A stretch of DNA of 64,000 nt from DASSBG01 sp963800395 (lineage in GTDB: Bacteria > Pseudomonadota > Gammaproteobacteria > Xanthomonadales > Rhodanobacteraceae), in assembly GCA_963800395.1 (NCBI GenBank), contig CAWDBD010000028.1, positions 1 to 64,000 on the forward strand, written 5' to 3'. The notes below the pieces were generated by a model. That model had not been told where the DNA came from. It made no database searches and saw nothing but the letters and a program-made list of their open reading frames with translations. The number at the start of each line of letters is the position of its first letter. Position 1 is the first letter of the stretch. A program made the translations under genes and the position numbers. Positions 1-8,951 of the stretch are shown here, one piece after another.

Positions 1-1
1 T

Positions 2-985
2 GACAAGATAAAGCTCTACGAGCAACTGCTTGACTCTGACGTACCGGAAGACCCGTATTTGTCGCGCGAGTTGCAGCGCTATTTCCCCGAGCGTTTGCAT
101 GCCGACTATGGCGAACACATGCAGCGCCATCGACTGAAACGCGAAATCATTGCCTCGGCAGTAACCAATTCCACGGTCAACCGCATGGGCGCCACATTCA
201 TGATGCGCATGCAGGAGGACACCGGTCAGGACCCGGCGGCCATCGCCAAGGCCTTCACTGCCGCCAGGGAGATCATTGATGCACGCGTCTTGTGGCGTGA
301 TATCGAGGCGCTTGATGCCCAGGTTGCCGAGGCAACACAGATTGACGCCAAGCTGCAGACCTGGAGTCTGCTTCGCTATCTGACCCGCTGGTTGCTGATT
401 CGTCCGGGTGGCAGCCTTGAAATCGCTGCCAATGTGGAACGTTACCAACCGGTGGTCTCGGCATTGCGTGACGCCTTGCCCGGAGTGTTGACGCCGACTG
501 GCAAGGGTGACTTCGAGGGCAATGCAGAAAAATGGGCAGGCCTGGGCTTCGGTGAGGCCCTGGCGCAGCGCCTGGCGCGCACCCCGGTGTTGCGGGCATC
601 GCTGGACATGGCTGAAGTCTCGCACAATTGCGAACAGCCCATCGAGCGGGTCGCGGGTGTGTTTTTCGGTCTGGCCGAGGCGCTGGATCTGGAGTGGTTG
701 CGCAGCGAGATCGAGAGCCTGCCGGTGGAGAGCCGGTGGCATGCCCAGGCGCGCGGGTCACTGCTGGACGAACTCAATGAGCAGCATCGCGCGCTGGCAG
801 CACAGGTCCTGGTTTGGGATACGGACATGGCCGCCAACGAGGTCGTGGCGGCCTGGTTGAACAGGGACGATGCACACCTGAAATACACCCGTATCATGCT
901 TGCCGAGATATTGTCTCAGAGTGCGGACTATCCGATCGTCTCGGTGGCCGTACGTGGCCTGGCGCTGCTGGCACAGGCGAGCTGA
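2..985 (+). CDS. gdhB: NAD-specific glutamate dehydrogenase, C-terminal part (5' partial)
   Basis: This is the last 327 residues of the large (about 1,600-residue) NAD-dependent glutamate dehydrogenase, a cytoplasmic enzyme that deaminates glutamate to 2-oxoglutarate and ammonia. The frame is open from base 2 with no start, so the gene begins outside the window. The segment REIIASAVTNSTVNRMG near visible residue 65 and the surrounding helical region are typical of the C-terminal part of this family; the catalytic core lies upstream and is not visible. The ATG/TTG codons near base 59 are internal, because homology (PEDPYLSRELQRYFP) continues across them. It ends with TGA and is followed by about 180 bp before nadK on the same strand. 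The family call is firm; the symbol follows Pseudomonas usage. Confidence 0.86.
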   Translation, partial: DKIKLYEQLLDSDVPEDPYLSRELQRYFPERLHADYGEHMQRHRLKREIIASAVTNSTVNRMGATFMMRMQEDTGQDPAAIAKAFTAAREIIDARVLWRDIEALDAQVAEATQIDAKLQTWSLLRYLTRWLLIRPGGSLEIAANVERYQPVVSALRDALPGVLTPTGKGDFEGNAEKWAGLGFGEALAQRLARTPVLRASLDMAEVSHNCEQPIERVAGVFFGLAEALDLEWLRSEIESLPVESRWHAQARGSLLDELNEQHRALAAQVLVWDTDMAANEVVAAWLNRDDAHLKYTRIMLAEILSQSADYPIVSVAVRGLALLAQAS

Positions 986-1166
986 GCGGCGGAAAACGGG
1001 GACAGCCCACCAGGGCCTGGACAGGCAGGCGCCTGCTCTCGCGCCTTTTCACGCACAGCCATCGATACCCGTGCGTGCGGTGCGCCGGGCCCTGCCTTGG
1101 CCGGCAAGACGCTCGGCAGTCCCGGATCCGAATGGCCCGCACAGGCCAGCGCTGGTCTGCGCTACC

Positions 1167-1932
1167 ATGACAGGCATGAAAATCGCCTTTGTCGCCAGCT
1201 CTACCGAGGAAGCAAAGCAGGCCATGTCGCGTCTGGCCGAGGCGTACGGCAATGTCGATATCGAACAGGCCGAGGTGATTGTGGCCCTGGGTGGTGACGG
1301 GTTCATGTTGCGTACCCTGCAGGCGCATTGCCGCAGAGGCTTGCCGGTGTACGGGATGAAGCTGGGACGCATCGGTTTCCTGATGAATCGTTTCCAGGAA
1401 CAAGGTCTGCTGGAACGATTGCAGGATGCACAGCCGGCGGTACTCAAGCCATTGCGCATGACTGCGCTGGATGCGGCCGGCGAACGCACCGAGGCGCTGG
1501 CTTTCAACGAAGTCTCGCTGTTGCGCCAGACCAATCAGGCCGCGCATATCGCCGTGTCGCTCAATGACCCGGAGAAGCTGTCCACCTTGATATGCGATGG
1601 GTGCTGGTGTGCACGCCGGCCGGTTCCACGGCCTACAATCTTCGCGCATGGACCGATTCTTCCGCTTGACGCCAATGTGCTGGCACTGACCCCGATCAGC
1701 CCCTTTCGACCGCGCAGATGGCGCGGAGCCTTGCTGCCGACACGCACGCGAGTCGGTTGCGGGTGCTCGACGGTGGCAAGCGGCCTGTCAGCGCCACGGC
1801 GGATTTCCAGGAGGTTCGTCATGCGTCCGAGGTGACGGTTGCGCGGCAGACGACATCGAGGTCACCCTGATGTTCGATCCGGATCACAGGCTTGAGGAAC
1901 GGATTCTTGATGAACAGTTTGCCCCCGAGTGA
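1167..1932 (+). pseudogene. nadK: NAD kinase, broken by several frame changes in this sequence
   Basis: NAD kinase phosphorylates NAD to NADP in the cytoplasm. The gene starts at ATG 1167 (or 1176) and carries the family GGDG motif (ALGGDGFML) and the NE motif (AFNEVSLL). The frame then changes near 1600 (VLVCTPAGSTAYNL is read in a second frame), near 1648 (AHGPILPLDANVLALTPISP is back in the first frame), near 1750 (RLRVLDGGKRPVSA in the second) and near 1846 (DDIEVTLMFDPDH in the third). It ends at TGA 1932 after RLEERILDEQFAPE. All family blocks are present in order and the total, about 255 residues, is normal. Because nadK is essential in most bacteria, sequencing or assembly indels are a better explanation than a dead gene. 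The 3' end overlaps the next gene by 23 bases. Confidence 0.85.
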
Positions 1933-2886
1933 ATTGAAAAACGGCGTAGCCCACGGTGCGCATGCTGCCGCATCGGTAGGTGATCACGTCCTGACGGTCG
2001 GTATTTCCTCGCGCGCGCTGTTCGATCTTTCCGAGAGCCATGCGCTTTTCGAGCGCGAGGGCCTCGATGCCTATCGTGCCTGGCAAATAGAGCATGAGGA
2101 CGAAGTGCTGTCACCGGGGGTGGCGTTTCCGTTGACGCGCAAACTGCTGGCACTCAACCAGTACGAGCCGGCTGTGCCACGGGTGGAAGTGATTCTGCTT
2201 TCGCGCAATTCCGGTGATACAGGCTTGCGGATTTTCAACTCCATCCAGCATTACCAGCTGGGCATCACGCGTGCGGCTTTCACCAGTGGCGCACCAACAT
2301 CGCATACATCGGTCCGTTTCACGCGGACCTGTTTCTGTCGGCCAATGGTGAAGACGTCGGGCGAGCACTTCGCGCCGGAGTGGCCGCTGCCACCATCCTG
2401 CCATCGCCCGCAGCCGAAACCACTTCGGATCAGCTGCGCATTGCCTTTGATGGCGACGCCGTGATCTTTGGCGACGAGTCCGAGCGCGTCTCCTCAGAGC
2501 AGGGCATCGAGGCTTTTCATGCCAACGAGGCATCGCGTTGGGCCGAGCCGCTGTCGGGAGGCCCATTCCAGGGATTCCTGTCGGCGCTGCACAGGCTTCA
2601 GGCTGCCTTCCCGGCCGAGCAGGCACCCATTCGCACGGCCCTGGTAACCGCGCGATCAGCGCCTGCCCACAAGCGCGTGATTCTGACTCTGCGCGAATGG
2701 GGCGTGCGCATCGACGAGGCGCTTTTCCTGGGCGGCCGCGACAAGGGCCCGTTTCTCGAAGCCTTTGGCGCCGACATCTTCTTCGATGACTCCCCGGCCA
2801 ACATCGATTCGGCTCGTGGCAAACATGTTACCGCCGGCCATGTCCCCCATGGGCCGCACAACGCGACGGGAATGCAGGACCAGTGA
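1910..2886 (+). pseudogene. Cytosolic 5'-nucleotidase (PF06189-type), one frameshift
   Basis: This resembles the bacterial 5'-nucleotidase family related to animal NT5C1A, which dephosphorylates nucleoside monophosphates. The first frame (about 1910-2285) gives the N-terminal block GISSRALFDLSES and VEVILLSRNSGDTGLRIFNS. The second frame (about 2290-2886) continues with YIGPFHADLFLSANGEDV, TALVTARSAPAHKR and FFDDSPANID, the HAD-like C-terminal motifs. One missing G near 2287 would join them into SGGRTNIAYIGPF, giving about 325 residues, which is normal for the family. ATG 1910 is chosen because it overlaps the nadK end (translational coupling) and is preceded by a GAGGAACG stretch. ATG 1892 is an alternative. 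The break resembles the nadK breaks and is probably a sequence error. Confidence 0.75.
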
Positions 2887-3093
2887 CTGGGGCGCGGGGC
2901 CGATGACAGCCGCTGGCCTGTGCAGCCGTCCAGTGACTCTGGTCTCGCGCTTGTCCGGGCTGGGCAAATGAGTCATGAGTGGTGACTGCGCAGGTCGGCC
3001 TGGCCGGCTCTTGTGGAGCCTTGCATTACACTACCGGGGAATCCTGGTGCGAAAACCGGCCTGGGCCCGGACTGCTTATAAGGAAGAAAGCCA

Positions 3094-3591
3094 GTGTTGC
3101 CTGTAGAGCGTTTTATCGTGGTTGCGGAAGTCGAGGAGGCCGGTGCACTGGTGCAGCCCCTTTTTGATCGCCGCTATCGTTTGCAGGTGCCGGATTTTCC
3201 GCTTCACGTTGTGGCGATGCATGTGGCTGCAGACGGTTCCAGCCAGGTGGCATGCTACATACACTTCACCGATTGCGGCGACCTGCTTCTTTCCGGTGGT
3301 GCCTGTACGGACAATCGTGTTCTGCGGCGCATGAGCGCGGAGGAGCGGGCGGCCTTGCGTGAGCATGGAGGTATCTTCCAGTACACGGTGGCGTGGAGTG
3401 CACGTCATTTTTCGTCACGGTTTGCGGCCATATTCGGGTATACGGGTGACACGCTTACGCGCCGGGTCATTGATGCGCTTGGCTGGGAGCATACGGAGTA
3501 CCCGCATCTGACGGTCGATTGGTTGCAGGATGTCAACGAGCGCAAAAAGCGTCAGATGGTGGCCAAGGCGCATTCCTTCGGGGCTTTCTGA
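3094..3591 (+). CDS. Hypothetical protein, 165 aa
   Basis: I do not recognise this protein. It starts at GTG 3094 behind AAGGA and has no signal peptide or membrane segment. It is soluble and moderately rich in aromatic and basic residues (WSARHFSSRFAAIFGYTGDT near residue 105, then a basic NERKKRQMVAKAH tail near 155). Codon use matches the surrounding genes, and it stands alone with about 200 bp before it and 319 bp after it. The consistent GC-rich third positions and the well-placed ribosome-binding site support a real gene. No function is proposed. Confidence 0.6.
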   Translation: MLPVERFIVVAEVEEAGALVQPLFDRRYRLQVPDFPLHVVAMHVAADGSSQVACYIHFTDCGDLLLSGGACTDNRVLRRMSAEERAALREHGGIFQYTVAWSARHFSSRFAAIFGYTGDTLTRRVIDALGWEHTEYPHLTVDWLQDVNERKKRQMVAKAHSFGAF

Positions 3592-3949
3592 CAGGTGCGG
3601 TGATGCGCCTTGTTGACGCCAGCAGGTAGCTCTCTGATACGGCGCCAGGCATTCGTATCGCCGTCCTGGTCATTGTCGGGCATGGGTGTTTGCATATGGT
3701 TTGGTTGAGCAGCTTTGCGGCACCGTCACGCAACAGACATGTTGTCAGCGCGTGTGCGGGCAGACAGTTCTGGGACGGACACCGCGAGACGCGAACGCGC
3801 ACTCGTGGTCCGCTTGAATTTGCAGGACTTTTCGCTCAATCGGCGAGGGATTCTGGCTTGGCCACGATTGCCGCAATCCGCGTCAATGCGATGTCCGGCG
3901 TGTTGCCCGCATGCATGCCACGAATAACCCGGACAGGAGGGCTGTAGCC
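3592..3949 (+). other. Intergenic stretch before the MASE1 kinase
   Basis: About 350 bases without a convincing gene. The six frames give only short products of low-complexity composition. The only recognisable element is the AGGAGGG ribosome-binding site at 3935-3941 serving the kinase start at 3950. No repeat, terminator or tRNA was seen. Confidence 0.5.
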
Positions 3950-5563
3950 GTGCCGGCTTCGGGGTACGCGGCCAAGATTCTGCAGCAGTGTCGCGAGTGG
4001 TTGCGTTTGCGGCCGTTCTGGCTGCGAGCAATGGTGCTGTTTGCCGTCATTGCCGTCACGCATCCGTGGCTGTACGCACACTCGAGTTTCTACTGGTACC
4101 TGCCCGGTGGGGTGCGCTTCATGCTCCTGCTCCTGCTGCCCTGGCGTTACTGGCCGTCCATCATCGGTGCAGAGCTGTTCGCGCGCTTCGCGCATGACGG
4201 CACGGGCTATCCGTTCAATGCCGAATGGACCTTCTGGGTGGTCTTCTCGCAGCCGCTGGTATCCTTGCCGGTCGTATGGTGGATGAAGCAGCGCTGGCAG
4301 GTCAGCGACATCGAGATGCCAAAGGGCATGCTGTTTCTGCTGCTGGGCATCGGTTTGTTCGGCGTTGCCAATACTGCGGCAAACTTCTGCTATGTCCTGG
4401 TCACCCCTGATCGGTTCTTCGAACGCAATGTGCTGAACTGGGTTGTCACTGCATTCGTCGGCGCGACTGACGTTGCGCTGGTGCTGACCCCTCTGGCCAT
4501 TGCGCTGGTGCGCTGGTCGAGCACACTCGTGCAACGGTATATCTTCTGGCGGGATCTGGGCCTGGCAACGCTGATTGCGTTGACCTTGATGCTGATCACC
4601 GGCATTGGCCTGGATCAGGGCGGCTTGCGCGGGGACTACCTGCCGCTGCTGATGCCGTTGCCGTTGGTCTATTTCGCCTATCGCTACGGCTGGCGAGGTG
4701 CAACTGCTGCGCTGGTGCTGCTGGGCCTGATCCAGGCCATAAATATCCATGGTGGGGTCTTCCCCGGCGTCAATTCGCGCAACCTGCTGCTGCTGGATCT
4801 GAGCGGCTTCATGGCGCTGCTTCTGGGTAGTGCCATGGATGCCCAGCGTCGTGCAAAGCAGCGTCTGGCGAGCCGAAACCGCGAGCTGAAGGAGCTGGGC
4901 AGCCAGTTGCAGAAGGCCGCTCGGCGCAATCTGCAGCTGGAAGACCGGCAACTCAAGCGCGTGGTGGCTGCGCTGCACGACGAGCTGGGCCAGAACCTGA
5001 CCGCCTTGCGCACGCATTTGAAGTTGGCCGAGCCGGAGTTGGCCGGAGCCGGCGTGGCCCATGTAGGGAACGCTCTGTCTCGACAGGTTGACCGGATGCG
5101 CGAGTCGGTGCGTGACTTGATGAACGGTTTGCGCCCGGCGGCGCTGGACGACCTGGGGCTGATCGCGGTGCTGCGAACGGGCCCATTGGCTGAATTCCTG
5201 CATCAGGCTGGTGTGCGCTACAAGTTCCGGCTGGCCGGCGATGCCGATCTTGCCGCCGACCTGCGTCCCGATCTGGCGACTGCCATATATCGCATCGCCC
5301 AGGAGTGCGCGACCAATTGCGTGCGGCACGCCGAGGCCAGCGAGTTTTCGCTGCGTCTGCTCATGACGCGGCGGCATGGAGATGTGCTGCTGGTTCTGGA
5401 AGCGCGTGATGACGGGATCGGATTGCCTCCGGAGAGGGTCACCGCACGCGGTGGGCGTGGGCTTCAGGGCATGCGGGACCGGGTCCTTGCCTTTGATGGG
5501 GTGCTGCATGTGCGCCAGCTGAAACCCCACGGGACCCGTATCCGCGTGCTGCTCGCGCAGTAG
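3950..5563 (+). CDS. MASE1-domain sensor histidine kinase (HisKA_3/NarL-UhpB type)
   Basis: A membrane-bound sensor kinase of 537 residues. The N-terminal half (to about residue 300) is a multi-helix MASE1 sensing domain (FYWYLPGGVRFMLLLLLPWR near 45). A short coiled coil follows, then a HisKA_3 dimerisation domain with phospho-accepting His343 in ALHDELGQNLTAL, and a HATPase_c domain with the N-box (YRIAQECATNCVRHA), DDGIGLP and GGRGLQGMRDRV. GTG 3950 is chosen because AGGAGGG lies eight bases upstream; ATG 3911 in the same frame lacks a ribosome-binding site. No response regulator lies beside it, so its partner is elsewhere. HisKA_3 kinases normally signal to NarL/LuxR-type regulators. The TAG stop lies inside a REP-like repeat. 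Confidence 0.88.
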   Translation: MPASGYAAKILQQCREWLRLRPFWLRAMVLFAVIAVTHPWLYAHSSFYWYLPGGVRFMLLLLLPWRYWPSIIGAELFARFAHDGTGYPFNAEWTFWVVFSQPLVSLPVVWWMKQRWQVSDIEMPKGMLFLLLGIGLFGVANTAANFCYVLVTPDRFFERNVLNWVVTAFVGATDVALVLTPLAIALVRWSSTLVQRYIFWRDLGLATLIALTLMLITGIGLDQGGLRGDYLPLLMPLPLVYFAYRYGWRGATAALVLLGLIQAINIHGGVFPGVNSRNLLLLDLSGFMALLLGSAMDAQRRAKQRLASRNRELKELGSQLQKAARRNLQLEDRQLKRVVAALHDELGQNLTALRTHLKLAEPELAGAGVAHVGNALSRQVDRMRESVRDLMNGLRPAALDDLGLIAVLRTGPLAEFLHQAGVRYKFRLAGDADLAADLRPDLATAIYRIAQECATNCVRHAEASEFSLRLLMTRRHGDVLLVLEARDDGIGLPPERVTARGGRGLQGMRDRVLAFDGVLHVRQLKPHGTRIRVLLAQ

Positions 5564-5722
5564 GAGTGGGACTGCCCCCAATGCACCGTGGTGAGCCGTC
5601 AGCGGTAAGCGGTGAGCGGAAGATCTTGTGCGACCATCCCCCGCTCACCGCTCACCGCTCACCGCTCACCGCTTACCGCTGACGGCTCACGGTGCATCGC
5701 GGGCATGGCCCGCTCCTGCATG
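5560..5722. repeat. Composite inverted repeat: REP - heptamer stem - inverted REP
   Basis: Between two convergent genes lies a nested palindrome. The outer parts are REP-like units in opposite orientation: GTAGGAGTGGGACTGCCCCC from 5560, and on the minus strand GGAGCGGGCCATGCCCGC ending near 5720. The inner part pairs 5581-5619 with 5641-5698. Both arms carry ATGCACCG, TGAGCCGTCAGCGGTAAG and copies of the heptamer GGTGAGC. The right arm has four tandem CCGCTCA units against one on the left. The loop is about 21 bases. The element could act as a two-way terminator or mRNA-stabilising structure. The kinase stop codon is part of the left REP. Confidence 0.85.
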
Positions 5723-5744
5723 CAGACTCGCACCCGGACGGCTT

Positions 5745-6578
5745 TCAGATGCCGGCGCCTTCGCGCAGGATCGTTTCAAGTTGCTGGGGTGATTTCCAGT
5801 GCCACCCGCAGATGTAGCGGGGAAGGTTCCAGATGTCGCTATCGGCAGTGATAGGTTGCGCACCATCGCCGAAGGCGGCCTTGAGACCGATTGTCGGGCC
5901 GTTTTCGGGTAGCCAGTGCTGGCGCAGGAAGTCCGGTACATGACCGAAGGGATAGCAGAACAGGGTAGCGTGGCGCGGGGCCAGATGATCGTTGAGAATC
6001 TGCTGCGCAACTGAAATTTCGGCCTCGGCGCGCTGGGCAGTGTCGACGCTGAGAAAGCTGCCACGCGGCATGTCCCCGGCGCCGGGCTCGGTCAGGCAGG
6101 GGTGATTGTGGTCGAAGCTGTGATTCTCGATCGCCATCAGACCGGAAATGCCGGCAGCCCGCCACCAGTTGTTTCCCATCCTGCCTTTGCCGGACAGGTA
6201 GACCTTGTCCATCTTGTCCCGCGCCTGCGCGGACGCGATCACGAAGGCCGTGAGGTGCAGGTTGGGCTGGCAATCCGTGCCGCGTTCGGTCCGCAGATCG
6301 CGCATGGCATTGAACAGGCTGCGTTGCGGCCCGTGCTGGGGATGGTCGAGGTCGAAATAGTCGAAATCGCTGCCATCATCGCAGGTCAGGGCTACGCAGC
6401 CATCAAGGTCACGGTCAGCCAGGCCGAGCAATTGTTCCACCGCCCAGTGGACGGGAACAATGCGCAGCCCCAGATCATCGATCATGCGCAGATCGGCGGC
6501 AAAAGCGACGTGGTCGTTGTCGGCATAGTCGTTACCGGCAATGCTGACGGCGTGGTAGGTGAGAACGGGAACGTGCAT
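5745..6578 (-). CDS. Polysaccharide deacetylase (NodB-like) family protein
   Basis: A 277-residue protein with the carbohydrate esterase 4 pattern. Motif 1 is LTCDDGSDFD with metal/catalytic aspartates at 67-68. Motif 2 is ENHSFDHNHP with H153 and H157. A later NLPRYICG motif also matches the fold. The family removes N- or O-acetyl groups from polysaccharides. Unlike most secreted members it has no signal peptide, so it may act in the cytoplasm on a precursor. The start ATG 6578 lies about 80 bases from the divergent gcdH. The substrate cannot be inferred because no polysaccharide genes are nearby. Confidence 0.75.
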   Translation of the reverse strand: MHVPVLTYHAVSIAGNDYADNDHVAFAADLRMIDDLGLRIVPVHWAVEQLLGLADRDLDGCVALTCDDGSDFDYFDLDHPQHGPQRSLFNAMRDLRTERGTDCQPNLHLTAFVIASAQARDKMDKVYLSGKGRMGNNWWRAAGISGLMAIENHSFDHNHPCLTEPGAGDMPRGSFLSVDTAQRAEAEISVAQQILNDHLAPRHATLFCYPFGHVPDFLRQHWLPENGPTIGLKAAFGDGAQPITADSDIWNLPRYICGWHWKSPQQLETILREGAGI

Positions 6579-6655
6579 GGACCAATTCTACCGTCCACGC
6601 TCATCGACTGGCTGAACCGTTACAATAGTGGTCTTTCATTTCAGGACACCGCGAC

Positions 6656-7828
6656 ATGCCCGCAGTCAAGCTCGATCCATCCGATTTGTACGATATCCGC
6701 TCCGAACTGAGTGAAGAAGAGTGCATGGTGCAGGACAGCGTGGCGCGGTTTGTCGATGAAAAGGTGTTGCCCATCATTGGCGATTGCTTCGACCAGGCGC
6801 GATTTCCAGCCGAGCTGATCCCCGAGATTGCCGATCTTGGCCTGCTCGGTGCCACCGTGCCGGTTGAATACGGTGGCGGCGGCATGAATGGCGTCTGCTA
6901 TGGCCTGATCTGCCAGGAGCTGGAGCGGGGCGATTCGGGCCTGCGCAGTTTTGCCTCGGTGCAGTCGTCCCTGTGCATGTATCCGATCCTGGCTTATGGC
7001 AGCGAAGCGCAGAAGCAGCGCTATCTGCCGAAGATGGCCGCCGGCGAAGTCATCGGCTGTTTCGGCCTGACCGAGCCGCATGGTGGTTCGGATCCCGCCA
7101 ACATGAAGACCCATGCCCGCAAGGACGGCGACGACTGGGTGCTGAATGGCGCCAAGATGTGGATCACCAACGGCAATCTGGCGCATATCGCCATCGTCTG
7201 GGCGCAGACCGATGACGGCATCCGCGGCTTCATCGTGCCCACCGACAGCAAGGGCTTCAAGGCCCAGGAAATCCACAAGAAAATGAGCCTGCGGGCGTCG
7301 GTGACCTCGGCTCTGTTCCTGGATGACGTGCGTGTGCCGGGCGACGCGCTGCTGACCGGGGTGAAGGGCCTCAAGGGACCTCTCGGCTGTCTGACCCAGG
7401 CCCGCTATGGCATTACCTGGGGACCGATCGGCGCCGCCCTCGCGTGCTATCGCGAAGCGCTCGAATATGCCGGCGAGCGCATCCTGTTCGACCGGCCGGT
7501 GAGTTCCAATCAGGCAGTGCAGCTGAAGCTGGCCGACATGGCCCGCCGCATCACCATGGCGCAGCTGCTTTCCTTGCGCCTGGGCCGGCTCAAGGACTCA
7601 GGCAGCATGCAGCCGACGCAGGTTAGTCTGGCCAAATGGAACAATGTCCGCATGGCCATCGACATTGCCCGGGAGTGTCGCGATATTCTGGGCGGGGCAG
7701 GCATTACCACGGAGCATGCGGCGATTCGTCATGCCCTGAATCTCGAATCAGTGATCACCTATGAAGGTACCGAAACCGTGCACCAGCTGGTGGTGGGACG
7801 CGAGATCACCGGCATCAACGCCTTCTGA
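6656..7828 (+). CDS. gcdH: Glutaryl-CoA dehydrogenase
   Basis: An FAD-dependent acyl-CoA dehydrogenase of 390 residues that oxidises and decarboxylates glutaryl-CoA to crotonyl-CoA in lysine and tryptophan breakdown. Features that point to GcdH rather than a general acyl-CoA dehydrogenase are SVQSSLCMYPI (near 102-112), GLTEPHGGSDP, WITNGNLAHIAIVWAQ, RYGITWGPIGAA and the catalytic base Glu370 in TYEGTETVHQL. The length is normal. A TTACAAT box at about 6620 may be the -10 element. The stop is followed closely by, or overlaps, the next frame. The electron acceptor (ETF) genes are not in this window. Confidence 0.92.
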   Translation: MPAVKLDPSDLYDIRSELSEEECMVQDSVARFVDEKVLPIIGDCFDQARFPAELIPEIADLGLLGATVPVEYGGGGMNGVCYGLICQELERGDSGLRSFASVQSSLCMYPILAYGSEAQKQRYLPKMAAGEVIGCFGLTEPHGGSDPANMKTHARKDGDDWVLNGAKMWITNGNLAHIAIVWAQTDDGIRGFIVPTDSKGFKAQEIHKKMSLRASVTSALFLDDVRVPGDALLTGVKGLKGPLGCLTQARYGITWGPIGAALACYREALEYAGERILFDRPVSSNQAVQLKLADMARRITMAQLLSLRLGRLKDSGSMQPTQVSLAKWNNVRMAIDIARECRDILGGAGITTEHAAIRHALNLESVITYEGTETVHQLVVGREITGINAF

Positions 7829-8936
7829 CAGGCTGCGTCGCCGGCGCCTGACTCTGCCGCTGCTGGCCGCACTAGCGGCCATGGCCACGCCGGCCGGCGT
7901 GCGGGCCGATTTTCCGCATATGGGTGACGTGGTCATGGCCAACGGCTTTGACCGCGCCACTGCGCATGTCGGCGGCAGCAACTACCTCTGGTACGGCCTG
8001 GGTCCTGATTGCGACCGCAGTTCATATGGCGTGCTTCCCAACTACCACCGGCCCGGTGTGCGCGCGCAGGCTCAACAGCAACTGGCCACGATGCATGCCC
8101 GGGGCATGCGTTCGCTCAGCATCGGTGTTGCCTTTCGAGACGGCAACGGCAGCGACAACGTGATTGATGCCAGCGTCCCGGCCCAGGTCAACCAGACGGC
8201 GCAGAATCTGTATATCATGCTGGGTGACATCCAGGCGGCGGGCTTCGAGCGCGTTCTGTTCCGGTTTTTCCCGCAGGCCAACATGAACCCGTCATTTCCC
8301 GATTTCGATGGCGGCACGGTGGGGCTGTATTGGCAGTTGGTGCAAGCCATGCATGCGCAACTCAGTGCCACGTTTTTGCCGTACAGGATTGACCTGGGCG
8401 TCGAACTCGCGCCGGCCGACAAGGGCGATGTGTTTTGCGACTTCCCACCCAAGCAGTACGAGTGGCAATGCCCGGCCGACAAGGCATGGAGCAACGCCGT
8501 TCGCCAGTTGTGGCGCAACTACAAGCAGGCCTACGGCACCATTGACAGTGTGGGGTTCTCGTTTCTCGGTGGTACCGACCAGGCCAAGCGTCGCATGCGC
8601 CACATGAAATACGTGTACGAGGGCGACTACCCATCCAGGGTGGCCATGGATCTCTACGGCGAAGCGAGCCACGATGAAGGCGACCAGTTCATCAACCTGG
8701 CATCCTGGCTGCGGCACTACAGTGACAGCTACGGGTTCCCGCTGCCAGACATCACCATAAGCGAAACCTGGTACAACGACCCGATGGCCGCTGCAACGCT
8801 GTCGTCGGCCATCAACGCCAGCGGCCAACGCGTGGCATGGCTTTCCCAATGGCCGCTGGAGCGCGATGCAAGCTGCTCCGACGTCTCCGTTCCGCCGCCG
8901 TACCAGTACGATATCAACCTCATGTACGGTTTTTGA
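7761..8936 (+). CDS. Secreted protein of unknown function
   Basis: I do not recognise the family. Behind a basic RLRRRR stretch is a hydrophobic leader (LTLPLLAALAAMATPAGVRA) with a likely cleavage before DFPHMGD, so the mature protein of about 345 residues is probably periplasmic or secreted. It is rich in Trp, Tyr and Phe and has alternating patterns suggesting an alpha/beta barrel such as a glycoside hydrolase (YRIDLGVELAP, ISETWYNDP), but no catalytic motif is certain. The start is unclear. ATG 7761 lies inside gcdH, no ATG, GTG or TTG with a ribosome-binding site precedes the leader after gcdH, and CTG 7833 would fit best. ATG 7881 would remove most of the leader. Confidence 0.6.
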   Translation: MKVPKPCTSWWWDARSPASTPSDRLRRRRLTLPLLAALAAMATPAGVRADFPHMGDVVMANGFDRATAHVGGSNYLWYGLGPDCDRSSYGVLPNYHRPGVRAQAQQQLATMHARGMRSLSIGVAFRDGNGSDNVIDASVPAQVNQTAQNLYIMLGDIQAAGFERVLFRFFPQANMNPSFPDFDGGTVGLYWQLVQAMHAQLSATFLPYRIDLGVELAPADKGDVFCDFPPKQYEWQCPADKAWSNAVRQLWRNYKQAYGTIDSVGFSFLGGTDQAKRRMRHMKYVYEGDYPSRVAMDLYGEASHDEGDQFINLASWLRHYSDSYGFPLPDITISETWYNDPMAAATLSSAINASGQRVAWLSQWPLERDASCSDVSVPPPYQYDINLMYGF

Positions 8937-8951
8937 GGGAGGCTGAACGGG

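Noticed and set aside
3836..5581. 581-codon minus-strand frame opposite the sensor kinase
   Set aside because: Gln- and His-rich translation without motifs, complementary to a clear kinase gene.
5581..5698. Tandem units resembling a small CRISPR array
   Set aside because: Units are seven bases with no spacers. The arms are inverted copies, so this is a stem-forming repeat.
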